The notes beneath the pieces are model-generated. The model did not search any database and was not told the DNA's origin. It saw only the letters and a program-made list of their open reading frames with translations. A stretch of 37,866 nt of DNA from Promethearchaeota archaeon (GTDB lineage Archaea; Asgardarchaeota; Lokiarchaeia; Sigyniarchaeales; SOKP01). Made by a program: the position numbers and the translations under genes. This document shows, in pieces, positions 8,005-15,993 of the stretch. Where the stretch lies: positions 1-37,866 of the forward strand of contig SHMW01000038.1 of NCBI GenBank assembly GCA_008080735.1. The letters run 5' to 3'. Numbering within the stretch: position 1 is the stretch's first letter; every line of letters begins with the position of its first letter.

Positions 8005-8310
8005 TCAAATAAAAAAAGAACAAAGATAAGAATTTTCATTGGATGTAATCACTTCGATGGTAAAAACTAAGAAAGTTATAAAGAAAAATAGATATCCTGC
8101 TGACAAACAAAGACTAGCTATTGTTGTCCATATAAGAGGGATCCATCCCTTCGGATCTAAAGTCCCAATTAGCGCATAATCTATAATTAGTGCGATATAG
8201 TATATTAAAGCGACCAGCAACACGGCAAAAATTAACACAGAGAGAAACGTTTTTCGATAAGTTTTTCCTGACAGTAAAATTTTATCCAATCCTAACAACC
8301 AAAAAATCAA
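8005..8310 (-). CDS. Small multispanning membrane protein, start uncertain
   Basis: A hydrophobic reading frame with three membrane helices in the 101 residues from the TTG at 8310. The same frame stays open upstream to 8415, and those 35 codons also encode an obvious membrane helix (ILLALLGIAIDL) running smoothly into the called part. No ATG, GTG or TTG occurs in that extension. Either the gene uses a rare start, has lost its start by mutation (decaying gene), or contains an assembly error. It begins a few bases after the stop of the nucleoside hydrolase on the same strand, so it could be translated from that transcript. The family is not recognised. Confidence 0.5.
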   Translation of the reverse strand: MIFWLLGLDKILLSGKTYRKTFLSVLIFAVLLVALIYYIALIIDYALIGTLDPKGWIPLIWTTIASLCLSAGYLFFFITFLVFTIEVITSNENSYLCSFFI

Positions 8311-8420
8311 AGCAACTGTGGATCCCCCTTGAACTGCATATGATAGCGTTAGATCTATTGCTATTCCTAATAATGCTAGAAGAATAAAGGATTGATAGAA
8401 ATTTAGGTTAAGAAATTAAT

Positions 8421-9374
8421 TTAACCTAAAATATGTTCAAGATACCAATTCATAAAGGAATTTGCGTCCACTTGCCATGCGATATTATGCGATGAATTTG
8501 GATCATAACTTACTATGGTTGCCCCACTTTCTTCAATAGCAATATTTATAGGTGTTTTTTGTGTAAAATCTTTTCCCAATGCTTCAGCAACCGTTAACGC
8601 GTCATGAAGACATGTAAAATTAATTTCGCGGTCTAATCTCCGAGATCTATAGGTTAGCCAAATATCCATCATATCTATTATGGCTTTATTGAGACCAGAA
8701 TAATAATCTCTTAAGGGTTCAATATCCTCATTGAATAAAACCACTTGAGTAGTCACATCATTTCCGATAAACGTGATTGGGATGTCTGCATCAAGTACTA
8801 CTTTAGCCGCTTCTACATCACTTCTGATATTATGACTGGGTATGGCGTGATATGTTTCATTAGGCTCAGGAAAACCTTCCGGAATGGGATCTAAAAATGT
8901 TATACCCGCGGACATGGACCAAATTCTCTTTATATGATCTTTAAAATGGGGATCTTCTTGAATTGCTGCTGCAATATTAGTAAATTGTCCTATGGAAATA
9001 ATTTCTAATTTTCCGGTATATTGCTTTGCTTTATCGATGATAAAATCGATTCCATTATCAATAATCCCCATATCGCCCGGGTCTATGCGAAATTCCTCTT
9101 CAGTAAGCACACCAAAGCCCTCTAATCCTGTTTTCCACATATATCCTCGCTTATCTATAGTTTTATCCCTCCCAATTGCAACTGGAATATCTTCATTTGC
9201 TAATAGAAGCATTTTCTTTGCAATTTTTGCTCGCAACGCAGCAATCGAATACATTGTGGTGATTCCTATCAATGGAACATTTTCAAGTCGAAGGTATAAC
9301 AATAGGGCCATAGCATCATCAATATCAGAACCTATGTCTGTGTCTAACAGAAAAAAGCGATTATTATTTTCCAT
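8421..9374 (-). CDS. Inosine/uridine-preferring nucleoside hydrolase family protein
   Basis: 317 residues, the usual family length. It opens with the calcium-binding aspartate cluster DTDIGSDIDDAMA (11-23), the slightly expanded version of DxDxGxDD seen in many IunH homologues. A late CLHDALTVAEAL supplies the His-Asp pair used for leaving-group and metal binding. The reaction would be hydrolysis of ribonucleosides to base and ribose, in the cytosol. Start ATG 9374 has no Shine-Dalgarno and AT-rich DNA upstream, consistent with leaderless expression. It precedes the small membrane protein frame on the same strand, which could be linked to nucleoside handling, though nothing in that protein shows this. 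Confidence 0.9.
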   Translation of the reverse strand: MENNNRFFLLDTDIGSDIDDAMALLLYLRLENVPLIGITTMYSIAALRAKIAKKMLLLANEDIPVAIGRDKTIDKRGYMWKTGLEGFGVLTEEEFRIDPGDMGIIDNGIDFIIDKAKQYTGKLEIISIGQFTNIAAAIQEDPHFKDHIKRIWSMSAGITFLDPIPEGFPEPNETYHAIPSHNIRSDVEAAKVVLDADIPITFIGNDVTTQVVLFNEDIEPLRDYYSGLNKAIIDMMDIWLTYRSRRLDREINFTCLHDALTVAEALGKDFTQKTPINIAIEESGATIVSYDPNSSHNIAWQVDANSFMNWYLEHILG

Positions 9375-9542
9375 AATATTTTAATATTAGATTATAAGTT
9401 TTATCCGCTATGAATTCTGAATAAATAAAACAGTTTACACAATCCTAAGGAAAGGGGGAAATCTAAATTTAATCCTTTTAAAATGAAAGAGAGTTTGATT
9501 AAAATGATAAGATAAAAAAATAGAGAGCCTTTCGGAAAAAAT

Positions 9543-9962
9543 CTATTTAATTATATCTGTTATAAAGCAAGTTTCAATTATCTTTATTCCATTAATACGT
9601 GAAATTTTCTCCTCTATTAATGGATTAAAATCTTCAATCGAGGGGATTTCAACTTTGATAAATAATCCACAATCCCCGCTCAATCGCCAAATGTCCGTGA
9701 TTTCATCAATTCCTTTTAATTCTTTCAAAATATTCTTTATTTCCTTAAAGTCAGGCTCAATTTTTACGGTTGCTTTTGTCTTCGGTTTTGAATTTATCTC
9801 ATAATCAATGGTAAATTTTTTAATAATTCCAGTTTTAATCATTTTTTTTACACGTCTTCTAACGGTAGCTTCCGTCTTGCCCACATTTTCGGAGATTTCA
9901 TTATAAGACTTACGTCCATCCTTCTTAAGCTCTTCCAAAATTTTTATATCAATTACGTCCAG
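9543..9962 (-). CDS. Lrp/AsnC-family transcription regulator, probable CTG start
   Basis: Family: an N-terminal winged helix and a C-terminal RAM ligand/oligomerisation domain (IDEITDIWRLSGDCGLFIKV, 'SGDxD'-type strand). Starting at the first ordinary codon, TTG 9938, the protein has 131 residues and lacks most of the first HTH helix. Eight codons upstream, CTG GAC GTA ATT GAT ATA AAA ATT restores LDVIDIKIL, exactly the conserved LDxIDxKIL helix of Lrp proteins, and an in-frame TGA lies just before it. GAGGT at 9970-9974 is placed 7 nt before that CTG. I therefore annotate 139 residues from CTG. It likely controls itself or the divergent xylulokinase gene. Confidence 0.85.
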   Translation of the reverse strand: MDVIDIKILEELKKDGRKSYNEISENVGKTEATVRRRVKKMIKTGIIKKFTIDYEINSKPKTKATVKIEPDFKEIKNILKELKGIDEITDIWRLSGDCGLFIKVEIPSIEDFNPLIEEKISRINGIKIIETCFITDIIK

Positions 9963-9969
9963 TGTTCAA

Positions 9970-9974
9970 ACCTC
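9970..9974 (-). promoter_or_regulatory. Shine-Dalgarno supporting the CTG start of the Lrp gene
   Basis: GAGGT on the - strand with 7 nt to CTG 9962, ideal spacing. For the alternative TTG at 9938 it would be about 30 nt away, too far. The TTG that directly follows the SD is in another frame and stops after six codons. Confidence 0.55.
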
Positions 9975-10347
9975 TTTTTAACTTGTAGAAATTTAATGTA
10001 TTTAATTCAATATTAGAATAGTATTATTATGATTATCAAAAAATAAAAAATAGTAATAAAATTTACCTTTTTTCTAGCAATTTAAGAACATAATTTACCG
10101 AAAAATAAAATTTTTGATCATATATAAAAATTTATGTATGAATTATTACTTATTCTAAAACAAATTTAGTCAAGGAAAACGATATTTCCACACTTATTTG
10201 TGCCTCATTTTCACGACCTTTTGCTAAACTCTTCAAAGAATTTAATATAAACTTGACATAATGGAATGAGATTCAAATTATTCATTCTGATTATATTAAA
10301 CCGCAAAAAATAATAAAATTCATTAAACCCAAAATTAAAAATAAATT
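9975..10347. other. Intergenic divergent promoter region between the Lrp regulator and xylulokinase
   Basis: 373 bases with no convincing gene, strongly AT-rich. It contains a TATA-like tatataaaaa at 10121-10130 on the + strand, too far from the xylulokinase ATG for a leaderless message, and an AT stretch ttatattaaa near 10290 that would allow a short leader. Any Lrp binding sites cannot be picked out by eye. No hairpin, tRNA or repeat stood out. Confidence 0.5.
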
Positions 10348-11976
10348 ATGAGCAACTTGTTTCTTGGATTGGATTGCTCCACGCAGAGTTTAACTGGAAT
10401 AATTATCGATTCTGAGTCAAAAGAAATTATCTATCGAAACAGTATCCAATATGGAAAAGATCTTATTTTCCATAAGACTAAAGATGGGATTATTCTGGAT
10501 AAGGATGAGCAAAAAGTACATTCAAATCCTCTAATGTGGCTTGAGGCGCTGGAAATTCTTTTTCAAGAAATTTTACAATCAGAAGTGAATGTAAGTAAAA
10601 TAAAAGCTGTTTCTGGCTCCGGACAACAACACGGAACAGTGTATTTGAACAGTTCATTCCAAATGAAAATAAAGAACTTAGATCCAGAGAAAACACTAAT
10701 CTCACAACTGAAAGGAAGCTTTTCGCGAAAAACAAGTCCCATTTGGATGGATTCTAGTACCACAAGTCAATGTGAAGAAATCCGGAAACATTTAGGTGGA
10801 AAAGAAGAGGTAATTCGAAAAACGGGGTCCGATACATTTGAAAGATTCTCTGGTCCCCAAATTAGAAAATTCTATCAAGAACAGCCGGAGGCATATGAAA
10901 ACACAGACAAAATCCATCTCGTAAGTTCATTCATCGCTTCTCTATTGCTTGGTGATCACGCTCCCATAGATTACGGGGACGGGGCGGGGATGAATTTAAT
11001 GAATATTGAGAAGAAAGCATGGTCTCAAGAAGCAATAGAAGCAACGGCTCCAAATTTACAAGAAAAATTACCTCCCTTGGTTCCCTCCTATGAGATAATT
11101 GGGTCCCTCTCGAACTATTTTGTTGAGAGATATGGATTTTCTCCTGAGACTAGATTAATTGCATGGTCAGGAGATAATCCAAACAGTCTTATTGGGATTG
11201 GCTTAACCAAAAAAGGACGTTTTGCTATGAGCTTGGGCACCAGTGATACCTATTTTGGATATTTAAAGGATTTACACATCGATCTTAAAGGTGAGGGACA
11301 CATATTTGGTGCACCCACGGGGGATTATATGAGTCTCATATGCTATAAGAACGCATCACTAGCAAGAGAGAAAATAAGAGCTCAGTTCAAATTAAAATGG
11401 GAGGATTTTTCTGACATCTTACGATCAACTCCACCCGGGAACTATGGTAAAATTATGTTACCCTATTTCTTCCCAGAAATTGTGCCTTTAGTCTTAGAAC
11501 CACGAGTGTATAGATTTGGATTTGACGAAACTGATTTGGAAGGGAATATTCGAGCGATAATTGAAGCACAATTTCTTTCGATGAGATTACATTCTGATTG
11601 GATTACAGAGACACCAAAAGAGATATTTGCCACAGGAGGAGCTTCCATCAATAGAGAAATATTACAAGTCGCTTCAGATATTTTTGATGCTCCTATTCAT
11701 AGATTTGAAATCACCGACTCAGCAGCATTAGGGGCTGCTTTTCGCGCGGCTTATTCTTATCATAATCAACAAAATTCCGAAATGAAATGGATGGAATTAA
11801 TAGAGGATTTTTTAAAATCCCAAATTATAGAGAAGATTAAACCAAATCGTGATAATAAGGAACTCTATGATGATATGCTTGAGTTATATGAAAAGTTTGA
11901 GGATTTCGCAATTCGAGTTGCTGATAATCCAGAACAAGAGCGTCAAGAATTTATTCATAAATATTTTGCATTATAA
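10348..11976 (+). CDS. xylB: Xylulokinase, eukaryote (XYLB)-like FGGY kinase
   Basis: 542 residues of the FGGY sugar-kinase family. The N-terminal actin-like lobe has LGLDCSTQS (6-14); GSGQQHGTVYL is the substrate-lobe motif that in xylulokinases carries the conserved His; PIWMDSSTTSQC and GDGAGMNLM follow. The C-terminal lobe has SGDNPNSL, SLGTSDT and ATGGASINREILQ. These blocks resemble animal XYLB more than short E. coli XylB, and the length (about 540) also matches the XYLB type. It phosphorylates D-xylulose to xylulose-5-phosphate with ATP. It lies between an Lrp regulator and a TrmB sugar regulator, next to a polyol-type dehydrogenase region. Confidence 0.88.
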   Translation: MSNLFLGLDCSTQSLTGIIIDSESKEIIYRNSIQYGKDLIFHKTKDGIILDKDEQKVHSNPLMWLEALEILFQEILQSEVNVSKIKAVSGSGQQHGTVYLNSSFQMKIKNLDPEKTLISQLKGSFSRKTSPIWMDSSTTSQCEEIRKHLGGKEEVIRKTGSDTFERFSGPQIRKFYQEQPEAYENTDKIHLVSSFIASLLLGDHAPIDYGDGAGMNLMNIEKKAWSQEAIEATAPNLQEKLPPLVPSYEIIGSLSNYFVERYGFSPETRLIAWSGDNPNSLIGIGLTKKGRFAMSLGTSDTYFGYLKDLHIDLKGEGHIFGAPTGDYMSLICYKNASLAREKIRAQFKLKWEDFSDILRSTPPGNYGKIMLPYFFPEIVPLVLEPRVYRFGFDETDLEGNIRAIIEAQFLSMRLHSDWITETPKEIFATGGASINREILQVASDIFDAPIHRFEITDSAALGAAFRAAYSYHNQQNSEMKWMELIEDFLKSQIIEKIKPNRDNKELYDDMLELYEKFEDFAIRVADNPEQERQEFIHKYFAL

Positions 11977-12283
11977 TTTCCATTCTACATCTAAAATTTT
12001 TTAATAAAATCTTCCCCGAAATTTAATAAAAATCTTCCACACGCAAAAAAGAGAAAATTCTAAAAGTTTAAATAGGAATTCAACACAATATATTTCAAAC
12101 ATAAAAGATTTCATTACACATACATTATCTTTTATTGAAATACCGATTTTGTTTAAAGTATAAAAAACCAAAATTTAATATTAATCACAAGATTAGTTAT
12201 CTTATCTATTTTAATTTTAAACTATATATCGTTTCAAAAAGCAAATATTTTGCTATATAAAATTACTAAACTGAAGATTTATT
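11977..12283. other. Intergenic region before trmB-like gene, with a short direct repeat
   Basis: 307 bases without a gene. Two near-identical copies of about 20 nt (core ttaataaaatcttcc / tttaataaaaatcttcc) occupy 11994-12015 and 12019-12038, in tandem right after the xylulokinase stop. The remainder is AT-rich and ends in the TATA box of the TrmB gene. The repeat may be a regulator site or chance in AT-rich DNA. Confidence 0.45.
12254..12262 (+). promoter_or_regulatory. TATA box of the TrmB-family gene
   Basis: tatataaaa is centred about 26 nt before ATG 12284, and no Shine-Dalgarno is present, so the transcript should start at or next to the start codon (leaderless). Sequence quality and position both match the archaeal promoter consensus. 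Confidence 0.6.
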
Positions 12284-13081
12284 ATGTCGAATGAAATTCC
12301 TGATAATGTAAAAGAAAGTCTACGCGAAATTGGCTTGACTGATTATGAAATCTCCATATATTTAACATTAATCTCAAAGGGACCGATGGATGCTCGAGAA
12401 TTGTCTGATGCTTCGGGAGTTCCGTACTCACGTATATATAATATCCTTACGCAATTGGAAAAGGATAAAAAGTGGATAATTAAAGAGGAAGAGAGTCGCC
12501 CAAGTCGTTATTTTGCAAAAAGCCCCGATGAAGCGTTGATTATCGCAAAAAAACAGTATAATGATAATTTCGACGACCATTCAAATCTAATCATACACCA
12601 ATTAACTCCAATATATCAAAGCCATGATACTCCTATCAAAATTGCGCTTTATATTCACAGAGGACGTGATGTATGCTTAAATCGAGCACTCTCTCTTATT
12701 AATCTGTCCAAAACAGCTATATATTTGGTTTCGACCGACTTTGAATTTCTGGATATTTTCTATGAAGACATACGGAAAGCGAGAGCGCGTGGAGTAACGG
12801 ACATTCGACTCCTCATCGAGGAAGAAACACTTGAGGATCAGAAATTTTCTAAATTACTGAAAAAATACGAAGAAATCGCCGAAATTAAATACCGCGACCA
12901 ATTATTTGGCACCTCTATTATAATTGACGAGGGAGAAGATGCCTTCATCATTCTTTCCCAGAAATTCTTCGAGAAACAGTCTTATTTTGGTGTAGTTACC
13001 GATCACATCGCATTTGGTCCCGCGGCGAATTATTATTTCAATTATCTTTATGAGACCGCAAAATTAGCCAAATTCAACTAA
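12284..13081 (+). CDS. TrmB-family transcription regulator
   Basis: 265 residues. Residues 10-75 are a winged helix of the TrmB/sugar-specific class (GLTDYEISIYLTLISKGPMDARELSDASGVPYSRIYNIL compressed: tri-helix plus 'PYSRIY' recognition helix). A linker helix follows, and from about 110 a PLD-like sensor domain of TrmB type (TAIYLVST, DIRLLIEEE, GTSIIIDEGEDAFIIL). TrmB proteins bind sugars through the C-terminal domain and repress or activate sugar uptake and catabolic genes. Transcription is probably leaderless from the TATA box at 12254. Its position between xylulokinase and the SDR/flavoprotein operon suggests control of that pentose/polyol region. Confidence 0.88.
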   Translation: MSNEIPDNVKESLREIGLTDYEISIYLTLISKGPMDARELSDASGVPYSRIYNILTQLEKDKKWIIKEEESRPSRYFAKSPDEALIIAKKQYNDNFDDHSNLIIHQLTPIYQSHDTPIKIALYIHRGRDVCLNRALSLINLSKTAIYLVSTDFEFLDIFYEDIRKARARGVTDIRLLIEEETLEDQKFSKLLKKYEEIAEIKYRDQLFGTSIIIDEGEDAFIILSQKFFEKQSYFGVVTDHIAFGPAANYYFNYLYETAKLAKFN

Positions 13082-13162
13082 GTAGTTCAATATTTTGCAG
13101 TTAAAAAGTTTTCTTACTGGTTTTCTAAAAACTTATCTAATTCTGTTTCTTATTGTTTAAAT

Positions 13163-13954
13163 ATGGAATATACGAAAGTTGCTCTGGTTACTGGGAGTAC
13201 AAGTGGCATCGGGAAAGCAATCGCATTAGAATTAGCAAAATTATCTTATCGTGTGATCATAAACGGAGCATCAACCAAAGAGCTTTCAGATAAATATAGA
13301 AAAATATTAGAGCACCTATATAATGAAAATTTTAGCGCGAAATATTTATATGTGCAAGCAGACATTTCAAAACGTTCTGATCGGGAAGTAATGCTGACTA
13401 AAATTAAACAAGCGTTCGGCAGAATAGATATATTAGTCAATAATGCAGGGATACCTCCCACAGAACGTAAAGATCTATTGGAAGCCTCTGAGGAATCATT
13501 TGAAAGAGTGATGAAGGTAAATTTGCAGGGTCCATATTTTTTAACGCGTGATATCGCCAAATGGATGATTAAACTCAAAAAGAATCTCAATCAATATAAT
13601 CCTATAATTATCAATATATCTTCGATTTCCAGTTTTACCTCATCACCTAATAGAGGGGAATATTGTATTTCGAAAGCTGGAATGACAATGATGACGAAAT
13701 TATATGCAGATAGACTCGCAGAATATGAAATTCCCGTTTATGAGATACAACCTGGCATTATAAAGACGAGAATGACTAAAGTAGTTGAGGAAAAATACAA
13801 TAAACTCTTTGAGCAAGGGATTACCCCCATAAAGCGTTGGGGTCTCCCCGAGGATGTTGCAAAAGCCGTGAAGGCGATTGTTTTAGGATATATTCCATAT
13901 TCGACAGGAGATATTATTCACATCGATGGAGGATTCCATCTTAAACGACTATAA
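13163..13954 (+). CDS. Short-chain dehydrogenase/reductase (SDR)
   Basis: 263 residues, classical SDR. The NAD(P) glycine loop TGSTSGIG is at 10-17, NNAG at 93-96, a catalytic Ser in the ISSISS strand near 154-157, and Y167-x3-K171 (YCISK). The C-terminal GDIIHIDGGF is typical of FabG-like members. It oxidises or reduces a hydroxyl/carbonyl with NAD(P); substrate unknown. An Asp-rich cofactor selector is not obvious after strand 2 (INGAS), so cofactor preference is open. The stop is 11 nt before the flavoprotein ATG, so the two are one operon. Confidence 0.9.
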   Translation: MEYTKVALVTGSTSGIGKAIALELAKLSYRVIINGASTKELSDKYRKILEHLYNENFSAKYLYVQADISKRSDREVMLTKIKQAFGRIDILVNNAGIPPTERKDLLEASEESFERVMKVNLQGPYFLTRDIAKWMIKLKKNLNQYNPIIINISSISSFTSSPNRGEYCISKAGMTMMTKLYADRLAEYEIPVYEIQPGIIKTRMTKVVEEKYNKLFEQGITPIKRWGLPEDVAKAVKAIVLGYIPYSTGDIIHIDGGFHLKRL

Positions 13955-13965
13955 AGTGAAATAAT

Positions 13966-15987
13966 ATGGCAAACATAAGAGTCAAGTCCCATAATATTGA
14001 AATTCATTCCAATTATTGCATCATTGTAGGCTCTGGGGCTGCGGGATTGAATTGTGCTCTCCATCTTGTTGATGAAGGAGTGCCCGCAGAAAAGATCGCC
14101 ATTCTTACCGAGAAACTTGGGGGTGGAACCTCCTTCAATACCGGTTCAGATAAACAAACATACTACAAATTATCTATTATCGGAAATCAAGATGATAGTC
14201 CCTATCAAATGGCAAAGGATTTTTTACGAGGTGGGGCAATGCATGGAGATATTGCATTGATTGAATCGACAAATTCTGTCCGAGAATTCTTCCATTTAGT
14301 TGAATTAGGAGTTCCTTTTCCGCAAGATGAGTTTGGTGGGTATGTTGGATATAAAACAGACAATGATCCCAAACAGAGAGCGACCTCTATCGGCCCTCTT
14401 ACTTCACAAAAAATGTGTGAATGTCTTTTAAAATCAATAAGAGATACAGATATTAACATAATTGATAACCATTACGTAATCCACCTTATAACTGATGATA
14501 ATCAAGCCCCTCGTAAAGCAATTGGCTTAATTGCCTTAGATATTGTGAATCTCAAACAAGAAAGAGATATAAAAAACTTTATAGAAAGTCTTAAGATTTA
14601 CCTTGCAGATAATATTATCCTTGCTACGGGAGGTCCTGCTGCTCTCTATAAAAATTCCGTATATCCTCCCTCCCAATGTGGTAGTTTAGGGCTTGCGATA
14701 AATGCGGGGTGTAAGCTTCAAAACCTCACTGAATCCCAGTTTGGTCTAGCTTCTACACATTTTCGCTGGAATCTGTCGGGTTCTTATCAACAAGTTATAC
14801 CTAGGTATATATCACGAGATATGAAGGGGAAAGAAACGAAATTTTTAGACCAGTATTTTTCCTCTTTTGAATTATTATCTAGAGCAATCTTTCTGAAGGG
14901 GTATCAATGGCCGTTTAATTCAGAACGAATTGAGAAATTTGGTTCATCGTTGATAGATCTGGCGGTATATTATGAATCCGAAATATTAGGAAAGGATGTT
15001 TTTTTAGATTTTAGAAATAATCCAAATGAATATAATGAATCGAAATTACACCCGATCGCATATGAATATTTAAAAAACTCTGAAGCATTGGCTGATTCAC
15101 CAATTAAACGCCTCGAGAAATTAAATCCTGATGCGATTCATTTATATAAAAATCATGATATTGACCTTTGGAAGGAGCCCCTGCAAATAGCAGTATGTAA
15201 TCAGCACCTCAATGGAGGAATCTCGGGTGATATGTGGTGGGAAACAAATATCCAGAATCTTTTTGCTATTGGGGAGGTAAATGGGAGTCATGGAATACAC
15301 CGTCCAGGAGGAGCAGCACTTAATTCAGGACAAGTAGGTGGCCTAAGAGCAGCGCAAAAAATTGCCCATAAATCACGAAATATGCTTAGGCCAAAATTAA
15401 CCCAAACACCAGAAATTATTAAACCTATAATAACCTCATACATTAATCAGGTAAGTTCCCTCCTTGATAATAAAGATGAGTCACTCTATACCCCGAATAA
15501 GTTACTAGATCAAATAAGAAATAGGATGTCCCGATATGGGTCAATTATTAGACCACTAAAATCTCTTTCAAATAAATTGAAATCTCTCAAGCAGAACCTC
15601 CAAAACCTTCACTATAGATGCATTATCAATAATAATACCGAAATTCTAAAATATTTCAAAGTTAAGGATGCGCTCCTCACGCAATATTTTATCTTAAGCT
15701 CGATTTTAAATTATCACAAAATGTATGGAAGAAGCCGAGACTCCTATTTAGTCATAAGAGATAAACTTAAAGGGTCATTCAATGAAAGGTATATTGAACC
15801 TCCAGGTGCTCTTAATCAACTAAGATTTATTAGCAGCGAGAGTGATTTAAGCAATAAAATTCAGACCATCCAAGAGATTGATGGAAAAGTTATAATTGAA
15901 TGGGAAGATGTGAGACCGATTCCCACTGATTTTGGATGGTTTGAAAAAACCTGGAAACGATTTAAAAACGGAGATATCTTCAAATGA
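13966..15987 (+). CDS. FAD-dependent dehydrogenase of the fumarate reductase/succinate dehydrogenase flavoprotein type
   Basis: 673 residues. N-terminal FAD site VGSGAAGLNCALHL (21-34); GGTSFNTGSDKQT near 53-65 is the loop contacting the flavin; ILATGG (about 220) and the late LFAIGEVNGSHGIHRPGGAALNSGQVGGLRAA are signatures of the FAD_binding_2 family. HLNGGI is near the substrate site. From about 480 a helical C-terminal region resembles the flavoprotein C-domain but is unusually rich in Lys/Asn. The substrate could be a 2-enoate or polyol-derived acid. It is translated directly after the SDR (11-nt gap) and meets the OYE-like gene tail to tail 6 nt later. Confidence 0.85.
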   Translation: MANIRVKSHNIEIHSNYCIIVGSGAAGLNCALHLVDEGVPAEKIAILTEKLGGGTSFNTGSDKQTYYKLSIIGNQDDSPYQMAKDFLRGGAMHGDIALIESTNSVREFFHLVELGVPFPQDEFGGYVGYKTDNDPKQRATSIGPLTSQKMCECLLKSIRDTDINIIDNHYVIHLITDDNQAPRKAIGLIALDIVNLKQERDIKNFIESLKIYLADNIILATGGPAALYKNSVYPPSQCGSLGLAINAGCKLQNLTESQFGLASTHFRWNLSGSYQQVIPRYISRDMKGKETKFLDQYFSSFELLSRAIFLKGYQWPFNSERIEKFGSSLIDLAVYYESEILGKDVFLDFRNNPNEYNESKLHPIAYEYLKNSEALADSPIKRLEKLNPDAIHLYKNHDIDLWKEPLQIAVCNQHLNGGISGDMWWETNIQNLFAIGEVNGSHGIHRPGGAALNSGQVGGLRAAQKIAHKSRNMLRPKLTQTPEIIKPIITSYINQVSSLLDNKDESLYTPNKLLDQIRNRMSRYGSIIRPLKSLSNKLKSLKQNLQNLHYRCIINNNTEILKYFKVKDALLTQYFILSSILNYHKMYGRSRDSYLVIRDKLKGSFNERYIEPPGALNQLRFISSESDLSNKIQTIQEIDGKVIIEWEDVRPIPTDFGWFEKTWKRFKNGDIFK

Positions 15988-15993
15988 AAATTA

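Noticed and set aside
8992..9384. A 130-codon open frame on the + strand over the nucleoside hydrolase
   Set aside because: Antisense to a conserved enzyme domain, with no start signal and composition unlike real proteins here.
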